NCBI GenBank assembly: GCA_013359135.1
Contig: JABWCN010000005.1
Location: forward strand, 25,012 to 89,011
Direction: 5' to 3'
Length of the DNA stretch: 64,000 nt
From: Pseudobdellovibrionaceae bacterium
GTDB taxonomy: Bacteria > Bdellovibrionota > Bdellovibrionia > Bdellovibrionales > Bdellovibrionaceae
The translations under genes were made by a program, and so were the position numbers. Shown one piece after another: positions 25,582-34,700 of this stretch. The stretch's first letter is position 1; every line of letters begins with the position of its first letter. The notes below the pieces were generated by a model. That model searched no databases. It was not told where the DNA came from and was given only the letters and a program-made list of their open reading frames with translations.

Positions 25582-26916
25582 TTATAAAATATTTGCGGCA
25601 AGCTCTGCCAACTCTGATCTTTCACCTTTAGTCAACGTCACATGGGCTGCAATGGGATAACCCTTAAACTTCTCACCAGCATAGGTCAAACCACTGTTAG
25701 CTGAATCCACATAAGGATTATCAATTTGATAAACATCTCCTGTTAATACCACTTTAGTTCCCCTACCAGCCCTTGTCACAATGGTCTTAATCTCATGAGG
25801 TGTTAAGTTTTGAGCTTCATCCACGATAAGATACTGCTTAGGAATGCTTCTACCTCTGATGTATGTCAAAGGTTCAATGTTTAACATTCCTTGATTAATT
25901 AACTCTTGAGCCCTTCCTGAAGCTTTTTTATCTGCGCCCATTAAAAACTCAACATTATCAAAAATAGGTTGCATCCATGGATTTAATTTTTGCTCAATAT
26001 CCCCTGGTAAATAACCGATATCTCTACCCATTGGAAAAATAGGTCTTGAAACTAAGAGTCTCTGGAATCGCCCCTCATCTAGAGTCTTGTGCAAACCTGC
26101 AGCAATCGCAAGCAACGTCTTTCCAGTCCCTGCTTTACCAACCAGAGAAACAAATAAAATCTCATCATTCAATAAACAATCTAACGCAAACGCTTGTTCA
26201 ACATTCCTTGCATGAATTCCCCAAATACTGTCAGAAGGAGATAGTAAAGGCACAATCGCTTTTTCATGAAATGAATATCTACCTACTGCAGAATGATTGG
26301 GGTTAGATTGATCTTTCATAATCACATACTGATTGGCAATTAATTTCAAATCAGGGCTTGAAAACTTTTTTTCTTTATAAAAAGAGTCAATCTGTGTAGA
26401 GGTCATTTCAATTTCTTGATAACCTTCATATAAATCATCCTGAGAGGCATCGTTTGGATCATAGTCTTTTGCTGCAATTCCATAAACATCAGCCTTAATA
26501 CGAAGATTAATATCTTTTGTAATCAACTCAACTGTATGTCTTGGATGTTGTTTTTGCAAAGACAGCGCAGTCATCAAAATGCGATTATCCGCCTTCATCT
26601 GATCGAGTTCCGTAGACATTCCTGCAAACATTAAGTCAGTATTAATATAAACAAATGTTTCTGAGTGATTATCGAGTTGAACTCCCTTAGAAAGCGAGCC
26701 TTTCGCGCGTAAAACATCAATAAAACGACTAAATTGACGGGCATTTCTGCCGTTCTCTCCTTGATCTCTTTTAAAACGATCAATTTCTTCAATGACTGAA
26801 ATAGGAATATGGATATCACCCTCACCAAACTTCAAAATAGCTTGGGAATCAAAAAGAATCACATTGGTATCAACAACAATTTTCTTTTTTTTATTGTTCG
26901 AATTATTTTTGCTCAA
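25582..26916 (-). CDS. PhoH-family protein with N-terminal PIN domain
   Basis: A fusion of a PIN RNase-like domain (about 10-150; VVDTNVILFD with conserved Asp, and a later acidic TADNRILMTA-like DNRILMTALSL) and a PhoH ATPase (about 235-444). The ATPase has Walker A VGKAGTGKTLL, Walker B LIVDEAQNLTP and a GDVYQID motif. This layout matches PhoH2/YlaK proteins, studied as RNA helicase-RNase enzymes. The start is TTG 26916 with AAGGAG upstream. At 444 residues it is complete. The gene appears monocistronic, with the PilZ gene upstream on the same strand after 127 bases. Confidence 0.93.
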   Translation of the reverse strand: MSKNNSNNKKKKIVVDTNVILFDSQAILKFGEGDIHIPISVIEEIDRFKRDQGENGRNARQFSRFIDVLRAKGSLSKGVQLDNHSETFVYINTDLMFAGMSTELDQMKADNRILMTALSLQKQHPRHTVELITKDINLRIKADVYGIAAKDYDPNDASQDDLYEGYQEIEMTSTQIDSFYKEKKFSSPDLKLIANQYVIMKDQSNPNHSAVGRYSFHEKAIVPLLSPSDSIWGIHARNVEQAFALDCLLNDEILFVSLVGKAGTGKTLLAIAAGLHKTLDEGRFQRLLVSRPIFPMGRDIGYLPGDIEQKLNPWMQPIFDNVEFLMGADKKASGRAQELINQGMLNIEPLTYIRGRSIPKQYLIVDEAQNLTPHEIKTIVTRAGRGTKVVLTGDVYQIDNPYVDSANSGLTYAGEKFKGYPIAAHVTLTKGERSELAELAANIL

Positions 26917-27043
26917 GTACCCTACTCCTTTAGTGTCACTCCATCATTGGATCAACATTTTGAGGCCGACGGTTGTCCAGTCTAGCCTTCTATAGAATGC
27001 CAACTAAAGGGAATAAGGATCAAGAAATATTTGAACTAAAGGA

Positions 27044-27553
27044 TCAAGAAATATTAGAGACTTGAATATCTCCATCATCAGTTTTTAAATTCGCGCTTAC
27101 AGTTTCAATGAACTTGACAAAATGATGTAATGCAACGTCATTGATAGTTCCTTTTACAAAACTTGTTCCATGGCGGATCACTTCTTCGCTAGGGATGTAG
27201 CGCGAGTTATTCACTTTTACTACAAAAGGAAAATAAGTTTTGTGATTCAGATACACTCTCATGGCAATTTCTTGTCCTTCGGGAAACAAACCTTTTCCCG
27301 ACTCTAAATCAAAGGAAATACCATTATCAGAGATATCGTAAACAGCCACTCTAAGTAAGCCATGCTCTGGCAACACGGTGAATGCACCTATAAATTCGGT
27401 AAGGATGGTTCTTTTGACTTCTCTTCGCTCGGAATCAATGATTTCTTGTCGCGCCTCGGTGATATCAAGTACTTTAGCTTCTGGAGCTTTTAAAATCGCT
27501 TTAGTCTCTTTGGTTGAATTGAGCTTTGATGTGATATCAATAACCTTCCCCAT
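27044..27553 (-). CDS. PilZ-domain protein (probable c-di-GMP receptor)
   Basis: A 169-residue cytoplasmic protein. The PilZ signature residues are intact: RREVKR supplies RxxxR near residues 38-43 and DISDNG supplies (D/N)xSxxG about 36 residues later, so c-di-GMP binding is likely. The beta-barrel strands follow (IAMRVYLNHKTYFPFVVKV). The N-terminal 35 residues are a charged lead. The ATG follows GGAGG. It is divergent from the TonB-like gene. Output is unknown; the window also encodes a likely active diguanylate cyclase. Confidence 0.9.
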   Translation of the reverse strand: MGKVIDITSKLNSTKETKAILKAPEAKVLDITEARQEIIDSERREVKRTILTEFIGAFTVLPEHGLLRVAVYDISDNGISFDLESGKGLFPEGQEIAMRVYLNHKTYFPFVVKVNNSRYIPSEEVIRHGTSFVKGTINDVALHHFVKFIETVSANLKTDDGDIQVSNIS

Positions 27554-27657
27554 TTACCCTCCAATTAGTTAGTTTATTGTATCACTTTTCGGCAAAAATG
27601 TTTTTAACATGAGTCATTTTCCTAGAAAAAAGGGCTAGTTTGATCTAAAATGAGACA

Positions 27658-28584
27658 ATGAACTTAAGAGCTGCCATAATATTGAGCTTATTTCTACATC
27701 TAATCCTAAGTCTGGGATTAATCCTTTCTCCTGTGGAGTGGCTCTCTTCTTCTGACTCAAAAGCAAGATCGCAATTAGTAGTTTCAAAAGCCACACCACT
27801 TGAAGTTTCAATCCTTGATAAAACAGAAGCTAATGATAACCACCAACAAATTATCCGAGAGGCTAAAGCACCAGAGGATCAGGTGGATAAAGACTCAAAG
27901 GATCTAGCTCGTTTTTTATCTGCAAACAACCAACGTGTACTTCTTGAAACTAGGGCTAAGCTTTCTGGACAAACGAATAACCGCATTCCTGCCCCAAAAT
28001 ACCAACGACAACTTTTGGAAAAGAAAATGAAGAGCTTGGAGCAAGAACTAAAAAAATTACAAACTAGTAATACTTCTTCTACCGAGGTAGAAACAGCAAC
28101 TCATGATGAAACATCTTCGATTGAATACAAGCCTATGAACTTACTTCCTCAACAAAAATATGGAGTATCTACTTTTGGAGAATCAGTTCCTGATAATGTT
28201 TCCATTGGTGATTTTACAGCACTAAATACGGATCAGTTTCAGTTTTATACATTTTATGCACGTGTAGAGAATTTAGTTCGATTTCGTTGGGAAAATAAAA
28301 TTAGAGAAACTATAGAGACCCTTGATCGTAGGCAAGCCCTAAAAAATACTTCTCAAAATGAATGGATATCTCAGATTGAATTCACTATCGACGACAAAGG
28401 CTTTTTAAGAAAAGCCCTAATTCTTAGAGAGTCTGGTATTCAAAAATTTGACGAGGCCGCTATTTTTGCCTTTGAAGATGCTAAAATTTTTCCAAATCCT
28501 CCAAAGGAAATGCTAAAAGATGGCGTTATTCATATACGCTATGCTTTTCATGTTAATTACAAGCCCACTTATGTGGCCAGATGA
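27658..28584 (+). CDS. TonB-like energy transducer / TonB C-terminal domain protein
   Basis: An N-terminal transmembrane anchor (about 4-24) is followed by a periplasmic charged and coiled region with heptad-like KSLEQELKKLQT near 120-140. The C-terminal 90 residues match the TonB C-terminal fold: SQIEFTIDDKGFLRKALILRESGIQKFDEAAI, then FPNPPKEMLKDGVIHIRYAFHV. It probably transmits energy or contacts outer-membrane receptors. No exbB/exbD or receptor gene is adjacent. It is the first plus-strand gene after the divergent PilZ gene. The periplasmic linker is not Pro-rich as in classical TonB. Confidence 0.82.
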   Translation: MNLRAAIILSLFLHLILSLGLILSPVEWLSSSDSKARSQLVVSKATPLEVSILDKTEANDNHQQIIREAKAPEDQVDKDSKDLARFLSANNQRVLLETRAKLSGQTNNRIPAPKYQRQLLEKKMKSLEQELKKLQTSNTSSTEVETATHDETSSIEYKPMNLLPQQKYGVSTFGESVPDNVSIGDFTALNTDQFQFYTFYARVENLVRFRWENKIRETIETLDRRQALKNTSQNEWISQIEFTIDDKGFLRKALILRESGIQKFDEAAIFAFEDAKIFPNPPKEMLKDGVIHIRYAFHVNYKPTYVAR

Positions 28585-28650
28585 TCATCCAGACCGACCC
28601 TAGTCCATAAAATAGGTAACATGAAGACTCCTTCCCAGTAAACTGCTAGA

Positions 28651-29241
28651 ATGACTTTTATGAATAAATTATTCTTTATTTTAAGTTTTTGTTTAGTCAG
28701 TTTAAAATCTCAAGCAATGCTAACTGAGCTCGGAGTTTCCTACGCAGAGAAAAAAACCTATTTTGATATTAATAATTACAATAATATGGCATCAATTACA
28801 GGCTCCATTTCATTTTATTTTATGGAAAAGTTAGCCATAGAACTAAGCTATACTGATGCCTCAATCCTCAGAGAAGAAAGTATTTACAATGGAACAGGCC
28901 TTCAGCAGCAGACGACTTTACAAAAAGTTTTAGTCTATGGTTCTGATCTTATTGTTATGCTTGCAGATCGAAAAGCTGTTGTTCAACCCTATGTGAAAGG
29001 TGGAATTTCACAAGTCAAAAAAACTCTCACAACAAAAAGTTCTGAAGTTTTAGTTTATGAAACTTCACCTATCAACTCGATTTCACCAAGCTATGGGGCT
29101 GGTATAAAAATCAGTTTGACCGAGTCATTTGGGATCAAGCTCAGTTACGATGCCTGGAGAACTGAATCTAAAGATAGCAATGGTAACAAATCAACAATAG
29201 AAGATACTTCTATTAGAGCCGGCTTGACATGGATTTTATGA
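28651..29241 (+). CDS. Outer-membrane beta-barrel protein
   Basis: A signal peptide ending SQA is followed by about 175 residues of alternating beta strands (KVLVYGSDLIVML, VQPYVKGGISQV, FGIKLSYDAWRT) and a final strand SIRAGLTWIL, consistent with an 8-stranded OmpA/OmpW-like barrel. Two in-frame Met codons (28651, 28660) lack clear ribosome sites. The stop TGA sits within the SD of the following aminopeptidase gene (GAGGA), suggesting one operon of exported proteins: barrel, aminopeptidase, transglutaminase-like. Confidence 0.78.
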   Translation: MTFMNKLFFILSFCLVSLKSQAMLTELGVSYAEKKTYFDINNYNNMASITGSISFYFMEKLAIELSYTDASILREESIYNGTGLQQQTTLQKVLVYGSDLIVMLADRKAVVQPYVKGGISQVKKTLTTKSSEVLVYETSPINSISPSYGAGIKISLTESFGIKLSYDAWRTESKDSNGNKSTIEDTSIRAGLTWIL

Positions 29242-29250
29242 GGACTATCT

Positions 29251-30318
29251 GTGAATTCAAAATTAGCTAAGACGCTTATTTATGCTTTATGGATTCCATT
29301 TTTAAGTGGTTGTCAAATGGGATATCTGATTAAGAGTGCTTATAATCAGATATCTCTACTAAATCAAAGAGTTGATATCAATACTGCAATTGAAGATAAA
29401 AATATTGATGAAAATCAAAAGAAAAAACTAGCTCTCACTCTTAAAGTAAGGGACTTTGCAGAAAAAGAATTAGGTCTTAACGTTAAAAAAAATTATTCTA
29501 CTTTTGTCAAACTTGATAGACCTTATGTCAGCTACGTAGTAAGTGCTGCCCCCAAATGGAAACTCGAACCTTATCTTTGGAGTTTCCCCATTGTTGGAAA
29601 ACTTCCTTACAAAGGCTATTTTTCCGAGCATGAAGCCTCTGAAGAAGCCACTTTATTAAAAGAAAAAGATTTAGATGTTTATGTACGTGGAGTCTCTGCC
29701 TACTCAACCCTAGGTTGGTTTAATGATCCTCTGCTATCTAGCATGCTTTCCTATAAAGAACACGACCTGGTTAACACAATCATTCATGAATCTGTCCACG
29801 CAACCTTGTTTATTAAAAGTGAAGCTGATTTCAATGAAAGATTAGCTACTTTTATCGGCAACAAAGGTATGGAGCTTTTTTACCAAGCTCTTGAGGGAGC
29901 GGAGTCACCAACGCTTGCACTTGTAAAACAAGAAAATACAGATGAGGAACTTTTCTCGCGATTTATTACAGAAGAATTAAATTCACTTGAAAGTTGGTAC
30001 GAGAAATTAACCGATAAAGACAGAAATGATGAAAATAGAAATAAAAAATTTGATGAGATTAAACTGAAATTCAAAAATCAAATTGCATCAAAACTACAAA
30101 CTGACTCGTGGAAAAAGTTTTCAAATTCACAGCTAAACAATGCCAGATTACTAGTCTTTAAAACTTATATGAAAGATCTTGCTGATTTTGAAGAATTATA
30201 CTTACTGAAAAAAAATAATATCAAAGATTTTATTGAAGAAAGTAAGAAGTTAGAGAAGGTTAAAGACCCCTCGACTAAATTAAAAATCAGAATTAAAGAA
30301 CTACAAAACTCTACATAG
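29251..30318 (+). CDS. Predicted aminopeptidase lipoprotein (COG4324 family)
   Basis: Matches the family of predicted zinc aminopeptidases (COG4324, PF10023) almost block by block: lipobox LSGCQMGYLIKSA, RDFAEKELGL, RPYVSYVVSAAP, SFPIVGKLPYKGYF, SAYSTLGWFNDPLLSSM. The zinc motif is HESVH, and a second Glu lies in FNERLATFIG. Cys21 is the lipidation site, so the enzyme is exported. The start is GTG 29251 with GAGGA six bases ahead. It lies 9 bases after the barrel gene and 31 before the transglutaminase-like gene. The peptide substrate is unknown. Confidence 0.88.
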   Translation: MNSKLAKTLIYALWIPFLSGCQMGYLIKSAYNQISLLNQRVDINTAIEDKNIDENQKKKLALTLKVRDFAEKELGLNVKKNYSTFVKLDRPYVSYVVSAAPKWKLEPYLWSFPIVGKLPYKGYFSEHEASEEATLLKEKDLDVYVRGVSAYSTLGWFNDPLLSSMLSYKEHDLVNTIIHESVHATLFIKSEADFNERLATFIGNKGMELFYQALEGAESPTLALVKQENTDEELFSRFITEELNSLESWYEKLTDKDRNDENRNKKFDEIKLKFKNQIASKLQTDSWKKFSNSQLNNARLLVFKTYMKDLADFEELYLLKKNNIKDFIEESKKLEKVKDPSTKLKIRIKELQNST

Positions 30319-30349
30319 AACTGTTTCTTCTAAAAGATAAAGGATTAAA

Positions 30350-32233
30350 ATGTTAATAACAAAAAAAATCACAGTATTCATGATCATTTTATTTTTAATT
30401 TTTAATTCGCATGGTCGACTGCAAGAACCAAGCGAAGCTAGTCATGAATTTACCTTATCAAACTTCTACTTTAAAATTAGCAAAGATGCCACATACAAAT
30501 ACATTGAAGAAAGAGAGTTTAAAATACTAAATGAGTCTGGTCGACGTGATTATGGCATGATTAAAATAAATTATTCCCCGAATACAACAAAAATTAAAGT
30601 TCTCGAGGCCTACAGTATAACCGATGAAGTTAAAACAAACGTTCCTGATTCAATGATAGAAGACAAAGCCATTGCCTCAAGTGGATACGGTTTTGATGAA
30701 AATTTTCAACTGACAATTAATTTTCCTAACGTAAAAGTAGGCTCAAAACTTTACTACAAAATATCTGTTGATAAACACACTTTACCTTTAAAAAATTTTT
30801 TTAGCTATTTAGAAGTGTTTGGATTAAAAGAAAACCTTAAAAAACAAAACATATTTTTGGAGTCTGAAATAGAACTTAACCATTTCATTCACGATCCCAA
30901 TGGCTATTTAGAACTTGAAAATAAAAAAGAAAAAGGGAAATACTACATTAATATTTTTTTAAAAAGACCAATTTTCTTTAATCCGATCGAAGAAAAAGAA
31001 CCCTACATTGCCAAAACTTCCTTACCACATATAGAAATTTCAACAGCTAAAGACTGGAGCTTTGATTTACTTAAACCTATTATAGATCAAAATGAGGCCG
31101 TCATTAATCAAAAAATTCCTAATAAATTCGCCCTTGCTCTTGAACAAGCGAAGAGAGCAACTAGGTTTCATGATCAAGTTAACATCTTGATGAATGAAAT
31201 TCAGAATCAAGTCCGCTATTTTGGTGACTGGAGAACAATTAAAGGTGGTATTATCCCAAGAGATTTAGAAACCATCGTCAGTAGTGGCTTTGGTGATTGT
31301 AAAGATTTTTCAGCTCTTTTAGCTTCTTTACTTAGGGAACTAGGATATAAAGCTAACATTGCATGGGTCTACAGGGCAAATCCATATATTGAATTCCCGA
31401 CTCAGTTCCCTTCACTTTCAACACAAAATCATGCCATAACTCATGTAGAACTAGAAAATAAAGACTACTGGTTTGATGCTACGAATTCTTTTGTTTTTAC
31501 TCTGTCTCCTCCACCCGACATAGCTAACCGTGAAGCTATCGTCCTAAGAATGAATAACCCACTTAAACTTCATATTCCAGAAAGTAAGCCAGAGCAGAAT
31601 TTGATCCACGTTTTACTTAACTTTGATAAGGTTGAAAAATTTCAGGCTAAAGGTAAAGCGATGATCGAGCTAAAGGGGTTACCAAGTATCGAATGGACTG
31701 GATCTGAGCTTAATCAATCCAAAAAAGAAATTGAAAATAGACTGCTCGAGTGGATTTCATCCTCAAGTCGAAATGTGAATGAAAGCTTATTTCAGCCATT
31801 TAATTTGCAGTCGCGCATTGCCGAAGACTACAAGTTTGAATTCACGTTTAACGTTAAAAATGCTTTTTATAAAACTAATCAAGGTATGGCCTATTTACTT
31901 TGGGAAAATTATTCTTTAAAACTCATAGGTGAAGAGCTAGAACAGAGGACCACAGATCTTTTTTTAAGATATCCACGACAGACTATTTATCATCTTAAGT
32001 TTAATGGTAAAAAAGCTATCAATCCCAAAGCTATTGAATGTCATTTTTCCTCAGAGTGGGTTGATTTTAATCGTTCTATAAAAACAAACACAAAACTTAC
32101 AGAAGTCATCGATCAAATAATCATAAAAAAAGCTTATATTTCAAACAGTGATTTTCTTGATAAAAAAATTAAAAAACTGAAAGATGATATCCAAAACTGC
32201 CTTATTAATAAAGCTCTTCTCTTTCAAAAATAA
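30350..32233 (+). CDS. DUF3857 + transglutaminase-like exported protein
   Basis: An N-terminal signal peptide (about 1-24) is followed by a DUF3857-type beta domain (about 30-220) and a transglutaminase/cysteine-protease core (about 270-420). The catalytic triad is visible: Cys in GFGDCKDFSALL, His in ITHVELENKDYW and Asp in FDATNSF. A beta-rich C-terminal domain follows. This two-domain layout is common in secreted bacterial proteins of unknown substrate; possibilities are amide cleavage or cross-linking. It ends the barrel-aminopeptidase operon. A strong terminator follows on the opposite strand. Confidence 0.87.
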   Translation: MLITKKITVFMIILFLIFNSHGRLQEPSEASHEFTLSNFYFKISKDATYKYIEEREFKILNESGRRDYGMIKINYSPNTTKIKVLEAYSITDEVKTNVPDSMIEDKAIASSGYGFDENFQLTINFPNVKVGSKLYYKISVDKHTLPLKNFFSYLEVFGLKENLKKQNIFLESEIELNHFIHDPNGYLELENKKEKGKYYINIFLKRPIFFNPIEEKEPYIAKTSLPHIEISTAKDWSFDLLKPIIDQNEAVINQKIPNKFALALEQAKRATRFHDQVNILMNEIQNQVRYFGDWRTIKGGIIPRDLETIVSSGFGDCKDFSALLASLLRELGYKANIAWVYRANPYIEFPTQFPSLSTQNHAITHVELENKDYWFDATNSFVFTLSPPPDIANREAIVLRMNNPLKLHIPESKPEQNLIHVLLNFDKVEKFQAKGKAMIELKGLPSIEWTGSELNQSKKEIENRLLEWISSSSRNVNESLFQPFNLQSRIAEDYKFEFTFNVKNAFYKTNQGMAYLLWENYSLKLIGEELEQRTTDLFLRYPRQTIYHLKFNGKKAINPKAIECHFSSEWVDFNRSIKTNTKLTEVIDQIIIKKAYISNSDFLDKKIKKLKDDIQNCLINKALLFQK

Positions 32234-32237
32234 CTAC

Positions 32238-32275
32238 AAAAAAAAGCGCCTCATCTTAAATTGATGAGCCGCTTT
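32238..32275 (-). terminator. Strong minus-strand terminator of the 41-residue membrane protein gene
   Basis: AAAGCG-C-CTCATC (32243-32255), 7-base loop, GATGAG-C-CGCTTT (32263-32275): 12 bp with one C/C mismatch. On the minus strand the stem is followed by eight T residues (A-run 32238-32245). The T-run is on the minus side, so it serves a minus-strand gene to its right and may also end the convergent plus-strand operon. Confidence 0.8.
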
Positions 32276-32343
32276 AGATTATAATTTTGTGCTAAATTAC
32301 CAGATTGGGTCCACGCGGGATCCCTTGAAATTTAAAAAAGTAT

Positions 32344-32469
32344 TTATTTTTTCTCTGTGAATTTCATCATTTCTGGCTTAAATAAAAGAATCATACCAAG
32401 AACCAACATCACCACTAAAAAAACCATACCACCAATCCAAACATAATTAAACTCAATTGAATTTCCCAT
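32344..32469 (-). CDS. Small single-span membrane protein (41 residues)
   Basis: An ATG at 32469 is preceded by GGAGG at five bases, and a TAA lies at 32346-32344. The product is MGNSIEFNYVWIGG followed by a hydrophobic stretch (about residues 10-30) and a basic C-terminal tail ending FTEKK. This is a typical single-pass small membrane protein with N-out/C-in charge pattern. A strong terminator lies about 70 bases downstream on the same strand, supporting real transcription. No family recognised; it could be an accessory subunit of a larger membrane complex. Confidence 0.72.
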   Translation of the reverse strand: MGNSIEFNYVWIGGMVFLVVMLVLGMILLFKPEMMKFTEKK

Positions 32470-32670
32470 CTAACCTCCTTGATTCTCGATTTTTGACTCT
32501 ATTTTTTTATCCAAGATAACTCCTGAATAACTTATATTCTAAGCATCTACTTGAAAAAAAAACATGATATTTATCATAAAGTTTAATAGACCAGTTAAGT
32601 TTTTTCAATATCTCACTTAAGTATTGCTTTTTTGAGTAATTTCCATCATAGCAAGCACAAAGAGGTGACC

Positions 32671-34029
32671 ATGAAATTTTTAATCTTAACTGTACTAGCT
32701 TTCCATTTAAGCTTAGCCCAAGTAGGAATAACTCAAAAAAACAGTAATCAAAATATTTTAACAGCAAATAGGCTTAGATTTTATAGCCCTAATGCTCAAG
32801 AAGCTCTTTTGAAGTACCAATTTACAGTTGAAGTAACTAAAGCTATTCAACCCACAGAATCAGAGTTTAAAACAGCTATTGAAAAACAAATCACATTTCT
32901 TTTTGGGGCCTTTTCAAACCAGTATCGCCAAGCTGTTCCAAAGGCTGATCAACAATTTCAAATTTTGAAAGCTTACAAAGTTTCCAACAACACTTGGAGG
33001 GCTGACTATCTTTATAATGGCTATATTTTGATCAGCCAAGGTCCTAACACTTATAGCTTCTATCTTCCAGTAAATCCATTTCAAGTTTGGCAAAAATCTT
33101 TAGCTCCAGGAAAAACTAATCCATACCCTTGTACTGACAGCCACTATGCCGTTGAAAAATACTTTTGGTATTTTTTCAACCCAAAATCTTATGGCTGCGA
33201 GCTAGTTGAAAATAAAGATTACGCTCAAGTTCAAGGTCAAGTCCAGTTTATCATTAATACCAAAGCGACTTACCCAGAATACGAAAGACTTTTCGTAAAT
33301 GGCGAACTAAATTTTCACATTTTATTTGGAATGGATAATTCAAGTTTAGATTGGAACCCTCAATCGTCTACAGATTTAAGTGCTCAATCCTACAGACAAC
33401 TAAAAAAAGCTCTAGTTCAGTGGGGTTACACAAGTAGAGTTTGGTCAGCACAGGAAGTTAAAAACTTCTTTGGAAACTTAGGTTATTTTGGACAAAAGCC
33501 ATACGTTGAAGAGTTATCAAAACAAACTAACAATGGCACAGTTAAGTACAGAATTTTCTTTGGAGCTTCTACTATTTATGAAGGACTTGCATTTCAAAAG
33601 TTTCTTTCTTATTCACTGCAAGACTCATCTATTATGCTGTATGCAGGTCATTCTGGTCTTGGTGAGTACTTAAATTTAGACCTTATGATAAATAATAGTA
33701 ATATTAATAATTCTCCTTTAAAAATGACAGCCAACCAATCAAGATATCAAATATACTTCTTCAATAGTTGCAGTTCATATCCATATTATAACAGTCAATA
33801 TTTCTCATTGAAGAAAACAGCTCAAGACCCTAAAGGTACAAAAAATTTAGATATAATTACAAATGGTTTATCTACTTTGTTTATAGCTATTGCACCTTCA
33901 TCTTATGCACTTATGCAAGCAGTTGAGATCTATGCTACTCAAAACAAGAAAACAAGCTATCAAGAGATCATCTCTAAAGCAAACTCAGATAATTTGATCG
34001 GCATTAATGGTGATGAAGATAACAACTAG
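32671..34029 (+). CDS. Secreted protein with clan-CD cysteine-peptidase-like dyad
   Basis: I start at ATG 32671 because GAGGTG lies just before it; a 13-residue upstream extension has no site. The signal peptide is cleaved after about residue 16 (SLA-Q). The C-terminal third shows the arrangement of clan CD peptidases (caspases, gingipains): a hydrophobic strand ending in His-Ser/Gly (SIMLYAGHSGLGEY), then after about 30 residues another hydrophobic strand ending in Asn-Ser-Cys (YQIYFFNSCSSY). The other 300 residues are Tyr/Phe/Gln/Asn-rich with no recognised domain; two more cysteines could pair. A terminator follows at once. Assignment rests on the dyad pattern and is tentative. Confidence 0.78.
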   Translation: MKFLILTVLAFHLSLAQVGITQKNSNQNILTANRLRFYSPNAQEALLKYQFTVEVTKAIQPTESEFKTAIEKQITFLFGAFSNQYRQAVPKADQQFQILKAYKVSNNTWRADYLYNGYILISQGPNTYSFYLPVNPFQVWQKSLAPGKTNPYPCTDSHYAVEKYFWYFFNPKSYGCELVENKDYAQVQGQVQFIINTKATYPEYERLFVNGELNFHILFGMDNSSLDWNPQSSTDLSAQSYRQLKKALVQWGYTSRVWSAQEVKNFFGNLGYFGQKPYVEELSKQTNNGTVKYRIFFGASTIYEGLAFQKFLSYSLQDSSIMLYAGHSGLGEYLNLDLMINNSNINNSPLKMTANQSRYQIYFFNSCSSYPYYNSQYFSLKKTAQDPKGTKNLDIITNGLSTLFIAIAPSSYALMQAVEIYATQNKKTSYQEIISKANSDNLIGINGDEDNN

Positions 34030-34039
34030 TTTTTACTTT

Positions 34040-34076
34040 AATAAGATCCATTAAAAATTGGATCTTATTTTTCTTC
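34040..34076 (+). terminator. Rho-independent terminator after the clan-CD-like gene
   Basis: AATAAGATCCA (34040-34050), 8-base loop, TGGATCTTATT (34059-34069): 11-bp perfect stem followed by TTTCTTCTAT. It overlaps the last bases of the convergent gene ending at 34065. Confidence 0.78.
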
Positions 34077-34598
34077 TATAACCTTGGGAGGGGGAAGTTT
34101 CTTTTCCCCTTTTTTATCTCCGGGAACAATTAGATTTTTCATTTTTTCAGATAAATCTTTTTTGATATCTAAGTATTCTGCTAATTTTTTAATCCCGATA
34201 GTTTTTTTAACAGTGTCTAATTCTTCAAGATTTATAACAGAATGCTGTTGGTAGGCTTTTTTTAAATCTAGCAATATTTTTTCTTTTAAAGAAACATTAG
34301 CTTCTTTAATAAACTGCTTGGTTAACTGCTCAATTTTTTCAGAGTTCTCTGATTTTTTTTTATTTAAATTCTTTATCACTACCGTGATTTTTTGTTCTTG
34401 TTCTGGGGTCAACTTAAGCTCATCCAGCATTTTCCAAATTAACAAATCTTCTAATTTTAGTTTTTTTTGCTGATTATTTTTATCTAAATCAACATTATTA
34501 GTAGACGCCTCTATATTTTCAGAAAAAGTGGCGGCTAGCGCAGATTGCTCTTTAGCTAGAAAAATTAATATAATAAAAAAGACACTTGAATTAGGCAT
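34065..34598 (-). CDS. Periplasmic Spy/CpxP/CnrX-like helical protein
   Basis: A signal peptide ending ALA is followed by about 155 residues of almost pure helix. The LTPEQEQKI motif near residue 57 matches the LTxxQ element of the Spy/CpxP/heavy-metal-resistance fold. The C-terminus has a basic/Pro tail. Such proteins bind metal or unfolded protein in the periplasm. The gene lies about 100 bases after the anti-sigma gene and is read with it, giving an ECF sigma, anti-sigma and periplasmic sensor order like cnrYXH-type systems. Its ATG follows GAGGTGGG. Confidence 0.72.
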   Translation of the reverse strand: MPNSSVFFIILIFLAKEQSALAATFSENIEASTNNVDLDKNNQQKKLKLEDLLIWKMLDELKLTPEQEQKITVVIKNLNKKKSENSEKIEQLTKQFIKEANVSLKEKILLDLKKAYQQHSVINLEELDTVKKTIGIKKLAEYLDIKKDLSEKMKNLIVPGDKKGEKKLPPPKVIEEK

Positions 34599-34700
34599 TA
34601 ACCCACCTCATAACAGCAGTCATCCACACAGCCATGACCACAACTACTTAAATTCAAGTGTAAAATCTTATTTTTGGCAAACAAATAACTTACTATTAGA

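Noticed and set aside
32507..32767. 86-codon minus-strand frame opposite the clan-CD-like gene start
   Set aside because: It overlaps the signal peptide region of a convincing plus-strand gene and has no ribosome site.
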